DNA of 64,000 bases from Chryseobacterium populi (lineage in GTDB: Bacteria; Bacteroidota; Bacteroidia; Flavobacteriales; Weeksellaceae): positions 117,783 through 181,782 of the forward strand of contig NZ_AKJY01000002.1 of NCBI RefSeq assembly GCF_000282115.1, given 5' to 3'. The notes beneath the pieces were generated by a model that saw only the letters and a list, made by a program, of their open reading frames with translations, ran no database searches and was not told the origin of the DNA. Each line of letters starts with the position of its first letter. The first letter of the stretch is position 1. A program made the position numbers and the translations under genes. Of this stretch, positions 26,328 through 34,575 are shown in pieces.

Positions 26328-27857
26328 ATGAAGAGTACTTTAAAAAAACTATTACCCTTTGCTGTAGTAGGAGTTATCTCAGGAGCTACTACTGTAGGTA
26401 CAATACAATATTTCGGTCATAACTCCGATAATGCAGACCAATCTTATTTTACGAAATCGTCCAACGCTTCTTTTGTTGGGATGAATGCTGCCACAACCGG
26501 AGATGACTTTGTAAAGGCTGCCAAAACAACAGTTCCGGCAGTAGTTACCATCAAAAATTACCAGTCCAAGAGCTCAAGCAGGGCATCAGAGCAGGATTTA
26601 TTTGACTTTTTCTTCGGAGACCCGTTTGGCGGAGGCAGAGGCCAGCAAAGGCAGAAGCAACAGCAGATGCCTGACAATATGCCTTCAGGAATGGGTTCGG
26701 GTGTAATCATTTCTCCTGACGGATATATTATCTCTAATAATCACGTAGTGGCAGGTGCCAATAAACTTGAAGTTGTATTAAGTAACAAAAAAGCTTATAT
26801 CGCAACTTTAATCGGGACCGACCCTAATACAGATATTTCGTTATTAAAAATCGAAGAAAAAGGGCTACCTTATCTGAACTTTGCCAATTCCGACAATATT
26901 GAAGTGGGACAATGGGTTCTTGCGGTAGGAAATCCGCTGGGATTAAACTCAACTGTTACGGCAGGTATTGTTTCTGCTAAAGGAAGAGGAATCGGTATTT
27001 TAGGATCTCAGGGTAAAGCAGCCAACCCTATTGAAAGCTTTATTCAGACGGATGCTGCCATTAATCCCGGAAACTCAGGAGGAGCGCTTGTAAATACCAA
27101 CGGAGACCTTATCGGTATCAACTCTGCCATTCAGTCGACTACCGGATATTATCAGGGGTACGGATTTGCCGTTCCCGCTAACCTGGCAAGAAAAATTGTT
27201 GAAGACATCAAGAAATTCGGAATAGTGCAGAGAGGATTCTTAGGGGTAACTTCTTTAGACCTTTCAGATGATCAACAGGTTGCTGCGTACAATATGCAGA
27301 AAAAAACGAGCATTAAAGCCGGTTCCGGAATATATATCACAGGATTTGGAGAGAAAAGCGGAGCCGAAGAATCCGGCCTTAAAGCAGGTGATATCATCAC
27401 TAAAATAGATAATGTTGCTGTAACAGATTTCGCTGATTTATCCATGTCTATCGGAAGCAAGCGCCCTGGTGATAAAGTACAGGTTACCTATTCCAGAAAT
27501 GGCAAAGAAAATATGACTACCGTAACATTAAAAGACCAGAAAGGAGGAACTTCTACAAGAACAAAAGATGACCTTAGCGTATCTGAAAAAATTGGTGCTG
27601 ACTTTGATCCCCTGAATGAATCGTTTAAAACGAGCTATGGCCTTAACAGCGGTGTCATTGCAAAGAATGTATCTGAAGGAAGCGAGATGGCAAAAATAGG
27701 TATTGTAGACAATTATATTATTATAGAAATCAACGGAAAGCCTGTCAATTCACAAAAAGATGTTGAAAAAATCCTGGATAAATACCAGGGAAATGTACAG
27801 GTGAAGTTTATAGATGAATACGGAAGAATGTATACGAAAGGTTTCAAAATGCCTTAA
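26328..27857 (+). CDS. Periplasmic serine protease of the HtrA/Deg family
   Basis: The product is 509 residues from ATG 26328 (MKSTLKKLLPFAVVGVISG); an ATG at 26280 sits inside the promoter region. It has an N-terminal signal anchor, a trypsin-like domain with the catalytic triad H139 (ISNNHVVAG), D169 (NTDISLLK) and S250 (INPGNSGGALVN), and two PDZ domains (about residues 300-400 and 410-500). A Gly/Gln-rich insert (GGGRGQQRQKQQQMP) follows the LA-loop region. HtrA proteases degrade misfolded envelope proteins under stress. The gene is monocistronic with its own terminator. Confidence 0.95.
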   Translation: MKSTLKKLLPFAVVGVISGATTVGTIQYFGHNSDNADQSYFTKSSNASFVGMNAATTGDDFVKAAKTTVPAVVTIKNYQSKSSSRASEQDLFDFFFGDPFGGGRGQQRQKQQQMPDNMPSGMGSGVIISPDGYIISNNHVVAGANKLEVVLSNKKAYIATLIGTDPNTDISLLKIEEKGLPYLNFANSDNIEVGQWVLAVGNPLGLNSTVTAGIVSAKGRGIGILGSQGKAANPIESFIQTDAAINPGNSGGALVNTNGDLIGINSAIQSTTGYYQGYGFAVPANLARKIVEDIKKFGIVQRGFLGVTSLDLSDDQQVAAYNMQKKTSIKAGSGIYITGFGEKSGAEESGLKAGDIITKIDNVAVTDFADLSMSIGSKRPGDKVQVTYSRNGKENMTTVTLKDQKGGTSTRTKDDLSVSEKIGADFDPLNESFKTSYGLNSGVIAKNVSEGSEMAKIGIVDNYIIIEINGKPVNSQKDVEKILDKYQGNVQVKFIDEYGRMYTKGFKMP

Positions 27858-27883
27858 TCAATTTGATTAAACTTTATATCAAC

Positions 27884-27914
27884 AAAAAACGCTGCAGGAT
27901 TTGCAGCGTTTTTG
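27884..27914. terminator. Terminator after the HtrA protease gene
   Basis: AAAAAACGCTGCA and TGCAGCGTTTTT form a long perfect stem with a 5-nt loop. The A and T tracts let it serve the convergent membrane-protein gene too. Confidence 0.9.
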
Positions 27915-27924
27915 TTATTTTTAT

Positions 27925-28377
27925 TTATGGCTTATTCATTTTTTCAGCGATTCTTTTTTTCTTGTTCCGTTCATAAATTATCTCTACAATCTTACCGCCG
28001 ATCCAGGAAAAAGGGAAAAAGGTGAGAAATATAGATATTTTGTAGAACGTGGGATGATAAGGAAAAACAATAACATCCAGCATTGCGATAAACAGCATTA
28101 TAAAGCCGATAAGGATAGCATAAGCCACTTTAGCATACTTTACTATAATTGCTGTAGCTACACCTCCTACAGTAGTTCCTAAACCTGAAATAAATAATAA
28201 GAATCCAAAGAAAGCATCGTCATCTTTCATGCTGTAAAGGAATCTCTGCCAGTGCTCAAAGGGAGCAAAAGCTTCAAAAGTAACCCACTGCGGAAAAACC
28301 CTTATCCCAAGAGTAATAATAAGCCCTGCAATGACAAGGCCCACCAACACCGCTAATGTATTTCTTATAAAACTCAT
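27925..28377 (-). CDS. Small integral membrane protein, unknown function
   Basis: The 150-residue product has four hydrophobic segments: residues 7-24 (LAVLVGLVIAGLIITLGI), about 57-74, about 82-105, and about 113-130. The N-terminal end of the first and the GxxxG-like repeats (GLGTTVGGVATAIIV) suggest a compact helical bundle. I do not recognise a named family. Its ATG overlaps the ridA stop by one base (TAATG), so it is translated from the same message as ridA. Confidence 0.7.
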   Translation of the reverse strand: MSFIRNTLAVLVGLVIAGLIITLGIRVFPQWVTFEAFAPFEHWQRFLYSMKDDDAFFGFLLFISGLGTTVGGVATAIIVKYAKVAYAILIGFIMLFIAMLDVIVFPYHPTFYKISIFLTFFPFSWIGGKIVEIIYERNKKKRIAEKMNKP

Positions 28378-28757
28378 TAATCCTGATGTGCAATCATCGA
28401 AATTTCAATATCAACATTCTTAGGCAGACAAGAAACCTGTACCGTTTCACGGGCCGGATAGCTTTCAGCATCCAGATATGATGCGTAGATATCGTTCATC
28501 ACAGCAAAATCATCCATACTTTTAAGGAAGATCGTTGCTTTCACCACATTTTTAAAAGTCATTCCCGCTTCTGTAAGAATAGCTTCAAGGTTTTTCATAA
28601 CCTGATGGGTTTCTTTTTCAATTCCTTCTACCAATTTACCAGTTGCAGGATCTACAGGAATCTGACCGGAGATGTATAAAACACCATTTGCAAGGTTTGC
28701 TTGTGAATAAGGTCCGATTGCTGCAGGAGCATTCACTGTGTTGATTATTTTTTTCAT
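28377..28757 (-). CDS. ridA: RidA family enamine/imine deaminase
   Basis: RidA hydrolyses reactive enamine/imine intermediates such as 2-aminoacrylate to keto acids in the cytoplasm. The 126-residue product has the conserved GPYSQANLANGVLYISGQI block, KNVVKATIFLKSMDDFA, and SYPARETVQVSCLPKNVDIEI with the active-site Arg in PARE and the Cys of the family (VSCLP). Length is typical. The membrane-protein gene downstream is coupled to it by a one-base overlap, and a TATATTTG promoter lies upstream (28776-28783). Confidence 0.95.
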   Translation of the reverse strand: MKKIINTVNAPAAIGPYSQANLANGVLYISGQIPVDPATGKLVEGIEKETHQVMKNLEAILTEAGMTFKNVVKATIFLKSMDDFAVMNDIYASYLDAESYPARETVQVSCLPKNVDIEISMIAHQD

Positions 28758-28775
28758 TAGAATTTATTTTGGGTG

Positions 28776-28806
28776 CAAATATAAAATTTATATTCACAAA
28801 TATCAA
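28776..28806 (-). promoter_or_regulatory. Promoter of ridA operon
   Basis: Minus-strand TATATTTG (plus CAAATATA, 28776-28783) follows a TTG (plus CAA, 28804-28806) with a 20-bp spacer. Confidence 0.55.
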
Positions 28807-28812
28807 TCTTAC

Positions 28813-31404
28813 TTAGAAAGGAGCATTCGGTTGTGTGAAACTTCTGTCTTTATATTTCAGCGCATCACTTAAAATATTAGCTTTTATCCCAATAAAAAAG
28901 TCGTACACTTTATACTGCCCAAAAGGAACCCAGTTAAAATTGATCGTAAAACTTCGCTGATCCCTCGCAAAACCGATTCTTGTATAAGCAAGCTGCTTTG
29001 TGATCATATCATAGTGGGTACTTCCGTTGATATTCCAGAAAGGACTGAGCTTAAGACTTCCGTCTAATCCTACAGAAGCAATTTTATTGCCGAAACGTGA
29101 AAGGCTTTTTGAGTAGGCATAGTTTGCATTCACATTTAATGTCCATGCCTGGTCGAAGTGGGCATAATTATCATCGTCAAAATAATAATTTTCATTCCTT
29201 ATTTCCCCCTTCGCTTTATATTTCTTGGCGTAATCTGTTTTTTCTCCAAAAATCTCACTGCTTAAAGGATAAGAAACCTGGATGTTGAAACCTTGTACAC
29301 TGAAATGTCCGAAATTCTCAGTCCTGATCCCTGTATCAGATCCCGGAATAAATAAAATCCTGTACGGATCTAAGGATAAACTTGTATTGACGCTTAATTT
29401 ATTTTCAAAGAAAGAAGACTGCCCGTTAAGGGTAATAATAGACCATGGGTGATCTTTCGCTGCGAAGTTGTAACTTCCGGAAAGATTCAGGGATTCGAAT
29501 ATTTTGATCTTTTTCACTCCGGTAGAATCTTTTTTAGATTTCACCTTCATTTCAATATTGTTTCCGATATTGAAACCTAAAGCCCCTACCATACCGCTTG
29601 TCGGCGAACCTACAATTCCCTTATCAAAAATAGAATACGGGGTTAATGCACCATTGGCATCATAGTAATTTTTATAGTACCCGAACTGGGAACCGCCGAA
29701 ATCCGGTGAATAGGTAAACCCGATACTTGGCGTCATCATATGCCTGATCGCTTCTACCGCAGCACCTTTTTTGAAGTTAAGCATTCCGTACAATGTAGTC
29801 TGCAAACTCGCTGTTGTTGAAAAGGTAGAATACCCTGCGATCTGCTTGTTGGTCTGATCAACTACTTTATTGCTCACAGGGTCATAAAATCTTGTCAGTG
29901 TTTTTGTCGTTAAAGCATTATCGATCGTCGCCCCTAGACTGAATGTAAAATATTTAGCTACCGTAGTATTCGTTCCTAAAGCAATATTATTTTTAAGACC
30001 TGTCTGTAGCTTATCCCACATGGCAGCTGTAAATAGTTCTCCCTCATCAGTCGTTACAAAGTTTGTTAAATTCAATCCCGTGTTTACTGTAATATTTTCA
30101 AGCAATCCCTGTCTTACCCCTGTTTTTGATTTTAATAAATAAAACTGGTTGATAGCAACATTCATCTGGGGCAAGCGTAAATCAGACAGGCCTGTCGCAA
30201 AATTCTGGGAATACGATGCAGTAGCCGTAATCGTAGCCGGTAGTTTCAGAAACCTTTTGGTAACGGTTACGGTAGAGTTCTGCTGGGTATTTAGTACATT
30301 CTGGTTGAATATATAATTATTGTTGATTGTATTGTTATAAAACTTATTACTTACAATATCAACCGAAGCAGAGAATGTAAGGAAGGGATTTGATTTTGCA
30401 TCCTGTGTATGTCTCCAGGCGATCCGGTAAGTGCTGCTTTTGGAATAATCATCGAGTCCTTTGATTCCCCTTATAGTAGTTCCGATATCTGCAGAAAAAT
30501 TCCCTGAATAGCGGTACTTTTTTACATAGTTCATTTCAGGCCTTAAGTTCCAGCTTCCTTTCGTATAAATATCGGCAAGAACTTTCATATCAAAATGCTC
30601 CCCTATCGGCTGATAATACCCTATCCCGTTAAGGAAAAACCCCACATCCTGTCTTTCCCCGAAACTCGGGATTAAAATACCAGCTGATCTTTTATCGGAA
30701 AAAGGCAAAATAGCAAACGGCATAATCAGAGGGGTCGGAACCTGCTCTATATACATCTGTATCGGCCCGGTAATGATCTGTGATTTGTTTTTTGTTTTTA
30801 CCAGTTTAATATTCGATGCCAGTAAATGATAATCGGCTACCGTATCTTTTTTCTTCAGAAAATATTCATCGGTAGTATATAAGGCATGTCTCATTGCAAA
30901 GACAGAGTCATTATATTTTTTGGTTTTATTGGCGATGATTACCCCTTCACTTTCCTCAGTGCGTGCATTATAGGCAATAGCCTGCTTTGTTTTATAATTA
31001 TAGTTAAACTGGTCGGTTTCATATTTCTTTCCTGCCTGTGTTGTCATAACAGGTTCTATGATCTTCTTTCCCAGGGAATCCTGCTTTCCTCTTGCGTAGA
31101 TTAAATTTTTCTGCTCATCAATGGAGATATAATCTGCATCAATCTGCATATCCTGGTATTTTACCTGAGCATTCTGGTTCAGGTAGATCATTTTTTTAGG
31201 AAAGTCTCTGCGGATATTGTCAGCTTTTGTCTGAAGAATATCATCCAGGGCTTCTTTTTTCGCAACTATGGTATCCTTTTTGGGAATAGTATCATTGATT
31301 ACCTTATTTTCAGGCAATTTTTCAGGCGTTTTCTGTGCTAAAAAATTGTTAAAAATTAGGATAATTAAAATTTGTAATATATTTTTGATGACGGTTTTGG
31401 CCAA
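28813..31404 (-). CDS. lptD: LPS-assembly outer-membrane protein LptD (OstA-like)
   Basis: LptD is the beta-barrel that inserts lipopolysaccharide into the outer leaflet, with a periplasmic OstA-type jelly roll. The 863-residue product starts at TTG 31404, needed to include the signal peptide (IKNILQILIILIFNNFLAQ). The N-terminal part (to about residue 235) carries the repetitive OstA fold: NAQVKYQDMQIDADYISID, YARGKQDSLG, YETDQFNYNYKTKQA. The barrel follows, beginning VPTPLIMPFAILPFSDKRSAGILIPSF. The sequence is far from proteobacterial LptD but of the Bacteroidetes type. It is divergent from the amidase gene with a 54-bp gap between their starts. Confidence 0.88.
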   Translation of the reverse strand: MAKTVIKNILQILIILIFNNFLAQKTPEKLPENKVINDTIPKKDTIVAKKEALDDILQTKADNIRRDFPKKMIYLNQNAQVKYQDMQIDADYISIDEQKNLIYARGKQDSLGKKIIEPVMTTQAGKKYETDQFNYNYKTKQAIAYNARTEESEGVIIANKTKKYNDSVFAMRHALYTTDEYFLKKKDTVADYHLLASNIKLVKTKNKSQIITGPIQMYIEQVPTPLIMPFAILPFSDKRSAGILIPSFGERQDVGFFLNGIGYYQPIGEHFDMKVLADIYTKGSWNLRPEMNYVKKYRYSGNFSADIGTTIRGIKGLDDYSKSSTYRIAWRHTQDAKSNPFLTFSASVDIVSNKFYNNTINNNYIFNQNVLNTQQNSTVTVTKRFLKLPATITATASYSQNFATGLSDLRLPQMNVAINQFYLLKSKTGVRQGLLENITVNTGLNLTNFVTTDEGELFTAAMWDKLQTGLKNNIALGTNTTVAKYFTFSLGATIDNALTTKTLTRFYDPVSNKVVDQTNKQIAGYSTFSTTASLQTTLYGMLNFKKGAAVEAIRHMMTPSIGFTYSPDFGGSQFGYYKNYYDANGALTPYSIFDKGIVGSPTSGMVGALGFNIGNNIEMKVKSKKDSTGVKKIKIFESLNLSGSYNFAAKDHPWSIITLNGQSSFFENKLSVNTSLSLDPYRILFIPGSDTGIRTENFGHFSVQGFNIQVSYPLSSEIFGEKTDYAKKYKAKGEIRNENYYFDDDNYAHFDQAWTLNVNANYAYSKSLSRFGNKIASVGLDGSLKLSPFWNINGSTHYDMITKQLAYTRIGFARDQRSFTINFNWVPFGQYKVYDFFIGIKANILSDALKYKDRSFTQPNAPF

Positions 31405-31458
31405 TTTTTATTCTATATAATTAAGGCTCAAAATTAATATAATTTTTAAAACTGTAAG

Positions 31459-32751
31459 ATGTACAAACAAAATTTTAAAATAATTTTATCATTTCTCCTT
31501 ATTCTTCTAAGCAACTTTATTTTTTCCCAAAAGAAATTCACAGTCGTTTTAGATGCCGGACACGGGGGGGGTGACCATGGAGCCAATAGAACTTATAGCG
31601 ATATTGGAAGAATAGCAGAGAAGGATGTGACGCTTGCTGTTGTGTTAAGAATTGGTAATATGCTTGAAAAAAATAAAGATTTCAAAGTAATATATACCCG
31701 TAAATATGACGAATACCCTTCTCTTTCAGACCGAACCAATCTTGCGAACAGAAGTAAAGCAGACCTTTTTGTCTCTGTGCACTGCAATTCTGCAGTAAGA
31801 TCCAGCGCATACGGAACTGAAACCTATGTGCAGGGGCCGAACCAAAATGATGAAAACCTGGAGGTGGCCAAAAGAGAAAATGATGTAATTTTTCTGGATG
31901 AAAAAGATAAACAAACCTTTGGATCTTATAACCCAAATTCACCGGAATCTTTAATTGCCCTAAAACTTCAGCAAAGTAAATATCTTGAATCAAGCCTTCT
32001 TATGGGCGGACTGGTAGAAGACAATTTTGTAAACAAGGATAAAAGATTTTCAAGGGGTGTTTTTCAAAAAAACTTACACGTTCTCCGTATGAATGCAATG
32101 CCTTCAGTACTTATAGAGACAGGATTCATCAACCATCCCGAAGAAAGCCATTACCTCGCTTCCGAGAAAGGACAGCAGGAAATTGCAGAAAGCATCTACA
32201 ATGCTATTATTGATTATAAAAAAGCAGTCGACAGGAAATCCGGCGGCGTAATTGCCACCATTAAAAAGCCTGAGCCTGAAAAACCGGCAGAAGTTCCTTT
32301 AAAGAATGATTTCAGAATCTTGCTGATGAGCTCACCTACTAAATTTAATGACGGAGATCCTGCTTTAAAAGGCTTAAACTATATTCTTCCGATCAAAGAA
32401 AACGGGCAGTACAAATATTATTATGGTGTGACAAATATGGCTTCTGTAAAAGATATCAACCTTAAAACGGCTAAGGATGCAGGATTTAGAAATGCATTTG
32501 CGGTAGGGTTTATGCCCAATCAGAAATTAAGCTCCGGAGGGTTTTATACCATTGAAGTTGCTGTCGGTGATAAGCTTACTGCCAATTCATTTATTTTACA
32601 GACTCTGAAAGATGTTGAAAGGAATAAGGACAGTGGAGTTTTCTATTATACCTATGGAAAAGTTTACACATTGGAAGATGCTGTAAAGTTACAGAAAAGC
32701 ATTGAGGCTAAAGGCATTAAGAATACGGTCATTCAAAAAGTTTACAAATAA
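31459..32751 (+). CDS. N-acetylmuramoyl-L-alanine amidase
   Basis: A zinc amidase (Amidase_3) that cleaves the bond between MurNAc and the stem peptide in the periplasm. The 430-residue product has a signal peptide (residues 8-23) and the four metal/catalytic positions: H35 in LDAGHGGGDHGA, E54 in GRIAEKDVTL, H108 in SVHCNS and E220 in SVLIETGF. Residues 255-430 form a separate C-terminal region (DFRILLMSSPTKF and SGGFYTIEVAVGD) with two alpha/beta units that look SPOR-like, suggesting septal peptidoglycan binding. It is divergent from lptD. The sequence GHGGGDHGAN has an extra Gly compared with many relatives. Confidence 0.93.
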   Translation: MYKQNFKIILSFLLILLSNFIFSQKKFTVVLDAGHGGGDHGANRTYSDIGRIAEKDVTLAVVLRIGNMLEKNKDFKVIYTRKYDEYPSLSDRTNLANRSKADLFVSVHCNSAVRSSAYGTETYVQGPNQNDENLEVAKRENDVIFLDEKDKQTFGSYNPNSPESLIALKLQQSKYLESSLLMGGLVEDNFVNKDKRFSRGVFQKNLHVLRMNAMPSVLIETGFINHPEESHYLASEKGQQEIAESIYNAIIDYKKAVDRKSGGVIATIKKPEPEKPAEVPLKNDFRILLMSSPTKFNDGDPALKGLNYILPIKENGQYKYYYGVTNMASVKDINLKTAKDAGFRNAFAVGFMPNQKLSSGGFYTIEVAVGDKLTANSFILQTLKDVERNKDSGVFYYTYGKVYTLEDAVKLQKSIEAKGIKNTVIQKVYK

Positions 32752-32765
32752 CTCAAAAAATAATT

Positions 32766-32795
32766 TTGAAGTTCAGAAGTTAATCATTACTTTTG
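32766..32795 (+). promoter_or_regulatory. Promoter of tRNA-Glu (first copy)
   Basis: TTG (32766-32768), 19-bp spacer, TACTTTTG (32788-32795), 14 bp before the first tRNA base. It is one of the clearest promoters in the window. Confidence 0.75.
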
Positions 32796-32809
32796 CAACC
32801 TCAAAATTT

Positions 32810-32881
32810 GGCCTATTCGTCTAGTGGTTAGGACTCAAGGTTTTCATCCTTGCAACAGGAGTTCGATTCTCCTATAGGCTA
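32810..32881 (+). tRNA. tRNA-Glu (anticodon TTC), variant body
   Basis: The 72-nt sequence folds as a cloverleaf: acceptor GGCCTAT with ATAGGCT (G1-U72), D arm TAGTGGTTAG, anticodon stem CAAGG/CCTTG with loop TTTTCAT (anticodon TTC), T arm AGGAG-TTCGATT-CTCCT. The next bases are CCA, which may be encoded or accidental. Anticodon matches the other two copies, but the acceptor, anticodon stem and T stem differ from them. Confidence 0.95.
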
Positions 32882-32894
32882 CCAAATTTATATC

Positions 32895-33215
32895 ATGCCG
32901 GATTTAAAAATACAAGAAGCGACATTGCTTTTTAAGAAAATCCACTCTAACCCAAAAAGTTACGATTTAAAAATCAATGAAGATGGGATAACAGGCAGAG
33001 ATGAAAAAATAAGTTTCAGGCTTTACAGGACCGGAGAAAGGGTAGCTTTTGAAGTAACAATTGACGGACTTACCTTCACCAATACCACTGGAGAATGGAA
33101 CAATGCGATGATAATGTTGAAAAATATTATCAGGAAAATAGATAAAGAACAAGAAAATTTAAAAATAGAACAAGCAATAGATAAACTCAGGAAATATTTA
33201 TCTGAAGAAAATTAA
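32895..33215 (+). CDS. Small conserved protein, unknown function
   Basis: The product is 106 residues from ATG 32895 (MPDLKIQEATLLFKK); an in-frame ATG at 32850 is inside the tRNA and is rejected. It has a beta-rich centre (GITGRDEKISFRLYRTGERVAFEVTIDGLTF, split across two strands) and a long charged C-terminal helix (MIMLKNIIRKIDKEQENLK). No signal peptide is seen. I do not recognise the family. It starts 13 bp after the tRNA-Glu, so it is probably transcribed with it. Confidence 0.65.
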   Translation: MPDLKIQEATLLFKKIHSNPKSYDLKINEDGITGRDEKISFRLYRTGERVAFEVTIDGLTFTNTTGEWNNAMIMLKNIIRKIDKEQENLKIEQAIDKLRKYLSEEN

Positions 33216-33233
33216 AATTTTTGAAAATAAATT

Positions 33234-33263
33234 TTGCAGATAAGAAAAAAGTTTTTACTTTTG
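33234..33263 (+). promoter_or_regulatory. Promoter of rpsT
   Basis: TTG (33234-33236), 19-bp spacer, TACTTTTG (33256-33263), 18 bp upstream of the rpsT ATG. Confidence 0.75.
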
Positions 33264-33281
33264 CACTCACATTTGAACGAT

Positions 33282-33536
33282 ATGGCAAATCATAAATCAG
33301 CACTAAAAAGAATTAGACAAAACGAAGCTAGAAAACTTCGTAACAGATACTACCACAAGACTGCAAGAACAGCAATGAAAGTATTGAGAAATGAAGAGGA
33401 TAAGACTGCTGCTGCTGAGCAGTTGCCAAAGGTAATCTCTTTGTTGGATAAGTTAGCTAAGAAAAATATTATCCACAAAAACAAAGCGGCTAACTTGAAA
33501 AGTAAATTAACTAAGCACGTTAATAAATTAGCGTAA
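33282..33536 (+). CDS. rpsT: 30S ribosomal protein S20
   Basis: S20 is a primary binder of the 5' domain of 16S rRNA. The product is 84 residues from ATG 33282 ([20 protein letters not shown]), the universal S20 start; the in-frame ATG at 33234 lies in the promoter. The three-helix pattern is clear, ending [21 protein letters not shown] tRNA-Glu gene follows 10 bp later and is probably in the same transcript. Confidence 0.97.
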   Translation: MANHKSALKRIRQNEARKLRNRYYHKTARTAMKVLRNEEDKTAAAEQLPKVISLLDKLAKKNIIHKNKAANLKSKLTKHVNKLA

Positions 33537-33546
33537 TAGTATAGTC

Positions 33547-33618
33547 GGCCCGTTCGTCTATCGGTTAGGACCTCAGATTTTCATTCTGGTAAGAGGGGTT
33601 CGATTCCCCTACGGGCTA
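33547..33618 (+). tRNA. tRNA-Glu (anticodon TTC)
   Basis: The 72-nt cloverleaf has acceptor GGCCCGT with ACGGGCT (G1-U72), D arm TATCGGTTAG, anticodon loop TTTTCAT (TTC) on a TCAGA/TCTGG stem, and T arm GGGG-TTCGATT-CCCC. It starts 10 bp after rpsT. No CCA is encoded. Confidence 0.97.
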
Positions 33619-33714
33619 CACACTTTAAACTATTTAACCGGATAGTTTAAATAAGAGTTGTAAACTTATAAAACAAAACACTAACCCTGTAATGCATTTT
33701 ACAGTTTGGTAGAT

Positions 33715-33786
33715 GGCCCGTTCGTCTATCGGTTAGGACCTCAGATTTTCATTCTGGTAAGAGGGGTTCGATTCCCCTACGGGCTA
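33715..33786 (+). tRNA. tRNA-Glu (anticodon TTC), identical second copy
   Basis: The 72-nt sequence is identical base for base to the copy at 33547-33618. The 96 bp between them carry a small inverted repeat (TAAACTA and TAGTTTA) but no gene. Confidence 0.97.
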
Positions 33787-33789
33787 CTT

Positions 33790-33824
33790 AATAACTTGCT
33801 ATTTCTAGTAGGTTATTTTTTATT
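33790..33824 (+). terminator. Terminator of the rpsT-tRNA-Glu unit
   Basis: An 11-bp stem with G-U pairs (AATAACTTGCT with AGTAGGTTATT) and a 6-nt loop is followed by TTTTTATTT. Confidence 0.65.
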
Positions 33825-33888
33825 TAAAACTGTTTAAAATTAATTTTATCTCTCCTGCAGCTTATAATTTTCATTACTGCAATAATTA

Positions 33889-34575
33889 TTAATTCCTCAA
33901 ATGAAATTCAAATCCCATCCCGCGGATGGTTTCTATTTCGATCCTCGGATCTGCATTCAAATATTTCCGTAGCCTGCTTACAAAAACATCAAGGCTTCTG
34001 CCTGAAAAATAATCATCGCTCTTCCAAATCTGTAACAAAACTTCTTCACGCTTTATGATCCTGTTGGGGTTTTGTGTAAGATACAGCAAAAGCATGGCTT
34101 CCTTTTCGGTTAACCTTATATACGTATCTTTGTGTCTGAGCAGAAGATTATTATAATCAAAAATATATGATCCTACCGGTATTATTTCCGGGGTAGCCTT
34201 GGAAACTGAAGGCTCATTGCGTTTCAGAATGTTCCGGATTCTCAGGACAAGCTCATCAGCCTCAAACGGTTTTACCACATAATCATCAGCTCCAAGCTTC
34301 AATCCTTTCAGCTTATCTTCTTTTTGATTACGGGCTGTCAGAAAAATAAAAGGCATTTCCGGAAATACCTGGATAATTTCCGAGGCCAGTGTAAAACCAT
34401 CCATCACCGGCATCATCACATCGAGAATACACAGATCTGCTTTTGTGGATCTTAAGAAGTTTAATGCTTCAAGGCCATCCGGGCTCCAGCTTACTTTAAA
34501 TCCTGCAAGTTCCAGATACTGTTTTAGAATATCTGCAAAATCATAGTCGTCTTCAGCTAAAAGAATGTGTTTCAT
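33889..34575 (-). CDS. OmpR-family response regulator
   Basis: The 228-residue product has a receiver domain (acidic D9/D10, phosphorylation site D52 in LCILDVMMPVMDG, switch Thr in FLTARNQ, Lys in VVKPFE) and a C-terminal winged-helix DNA-binding domain (about 130-228: LTEKEAMLLLYLTQNPNRIIKREEVLLQIW, then LDVFVSRLRKYL and IRGMGFEF). All phosphotransfer residues are intact. It overlaps the kinase gene upstream by 4 bp (ATGA), so the two form one operon. The triple TTAAC repeats upstream of the neighbouring barrel gene (35941-35967) are its likely target. Confidence 0.95.
   Translation of the reverse strand: MKHILLAEDDYDFADILKQYLELAGFKVSWSPDGLEALNFLRSTKADLCILDVMMPVMDGFTLASEIIQVFPEMPFIFLTARNQKEDKLKGLKLGADDYVVKPFEADELVLRIRNILKRNEPSVSKATPEIIPVGSYIFDYNNLLLRHKDTYIRLTEKEAMLLLYLTQNPNRIIKREEVLLQIWKSDDYFSGRSLDVFVSRLRKYLNADPRIEIETIRGMGFEFHLRN

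Noticed and set aside
33619..33714. A small RNA between the identical tRNA-Glu genes
   Set aside because: Only a weak short inverted repeat; no promoter or terminator of its own.
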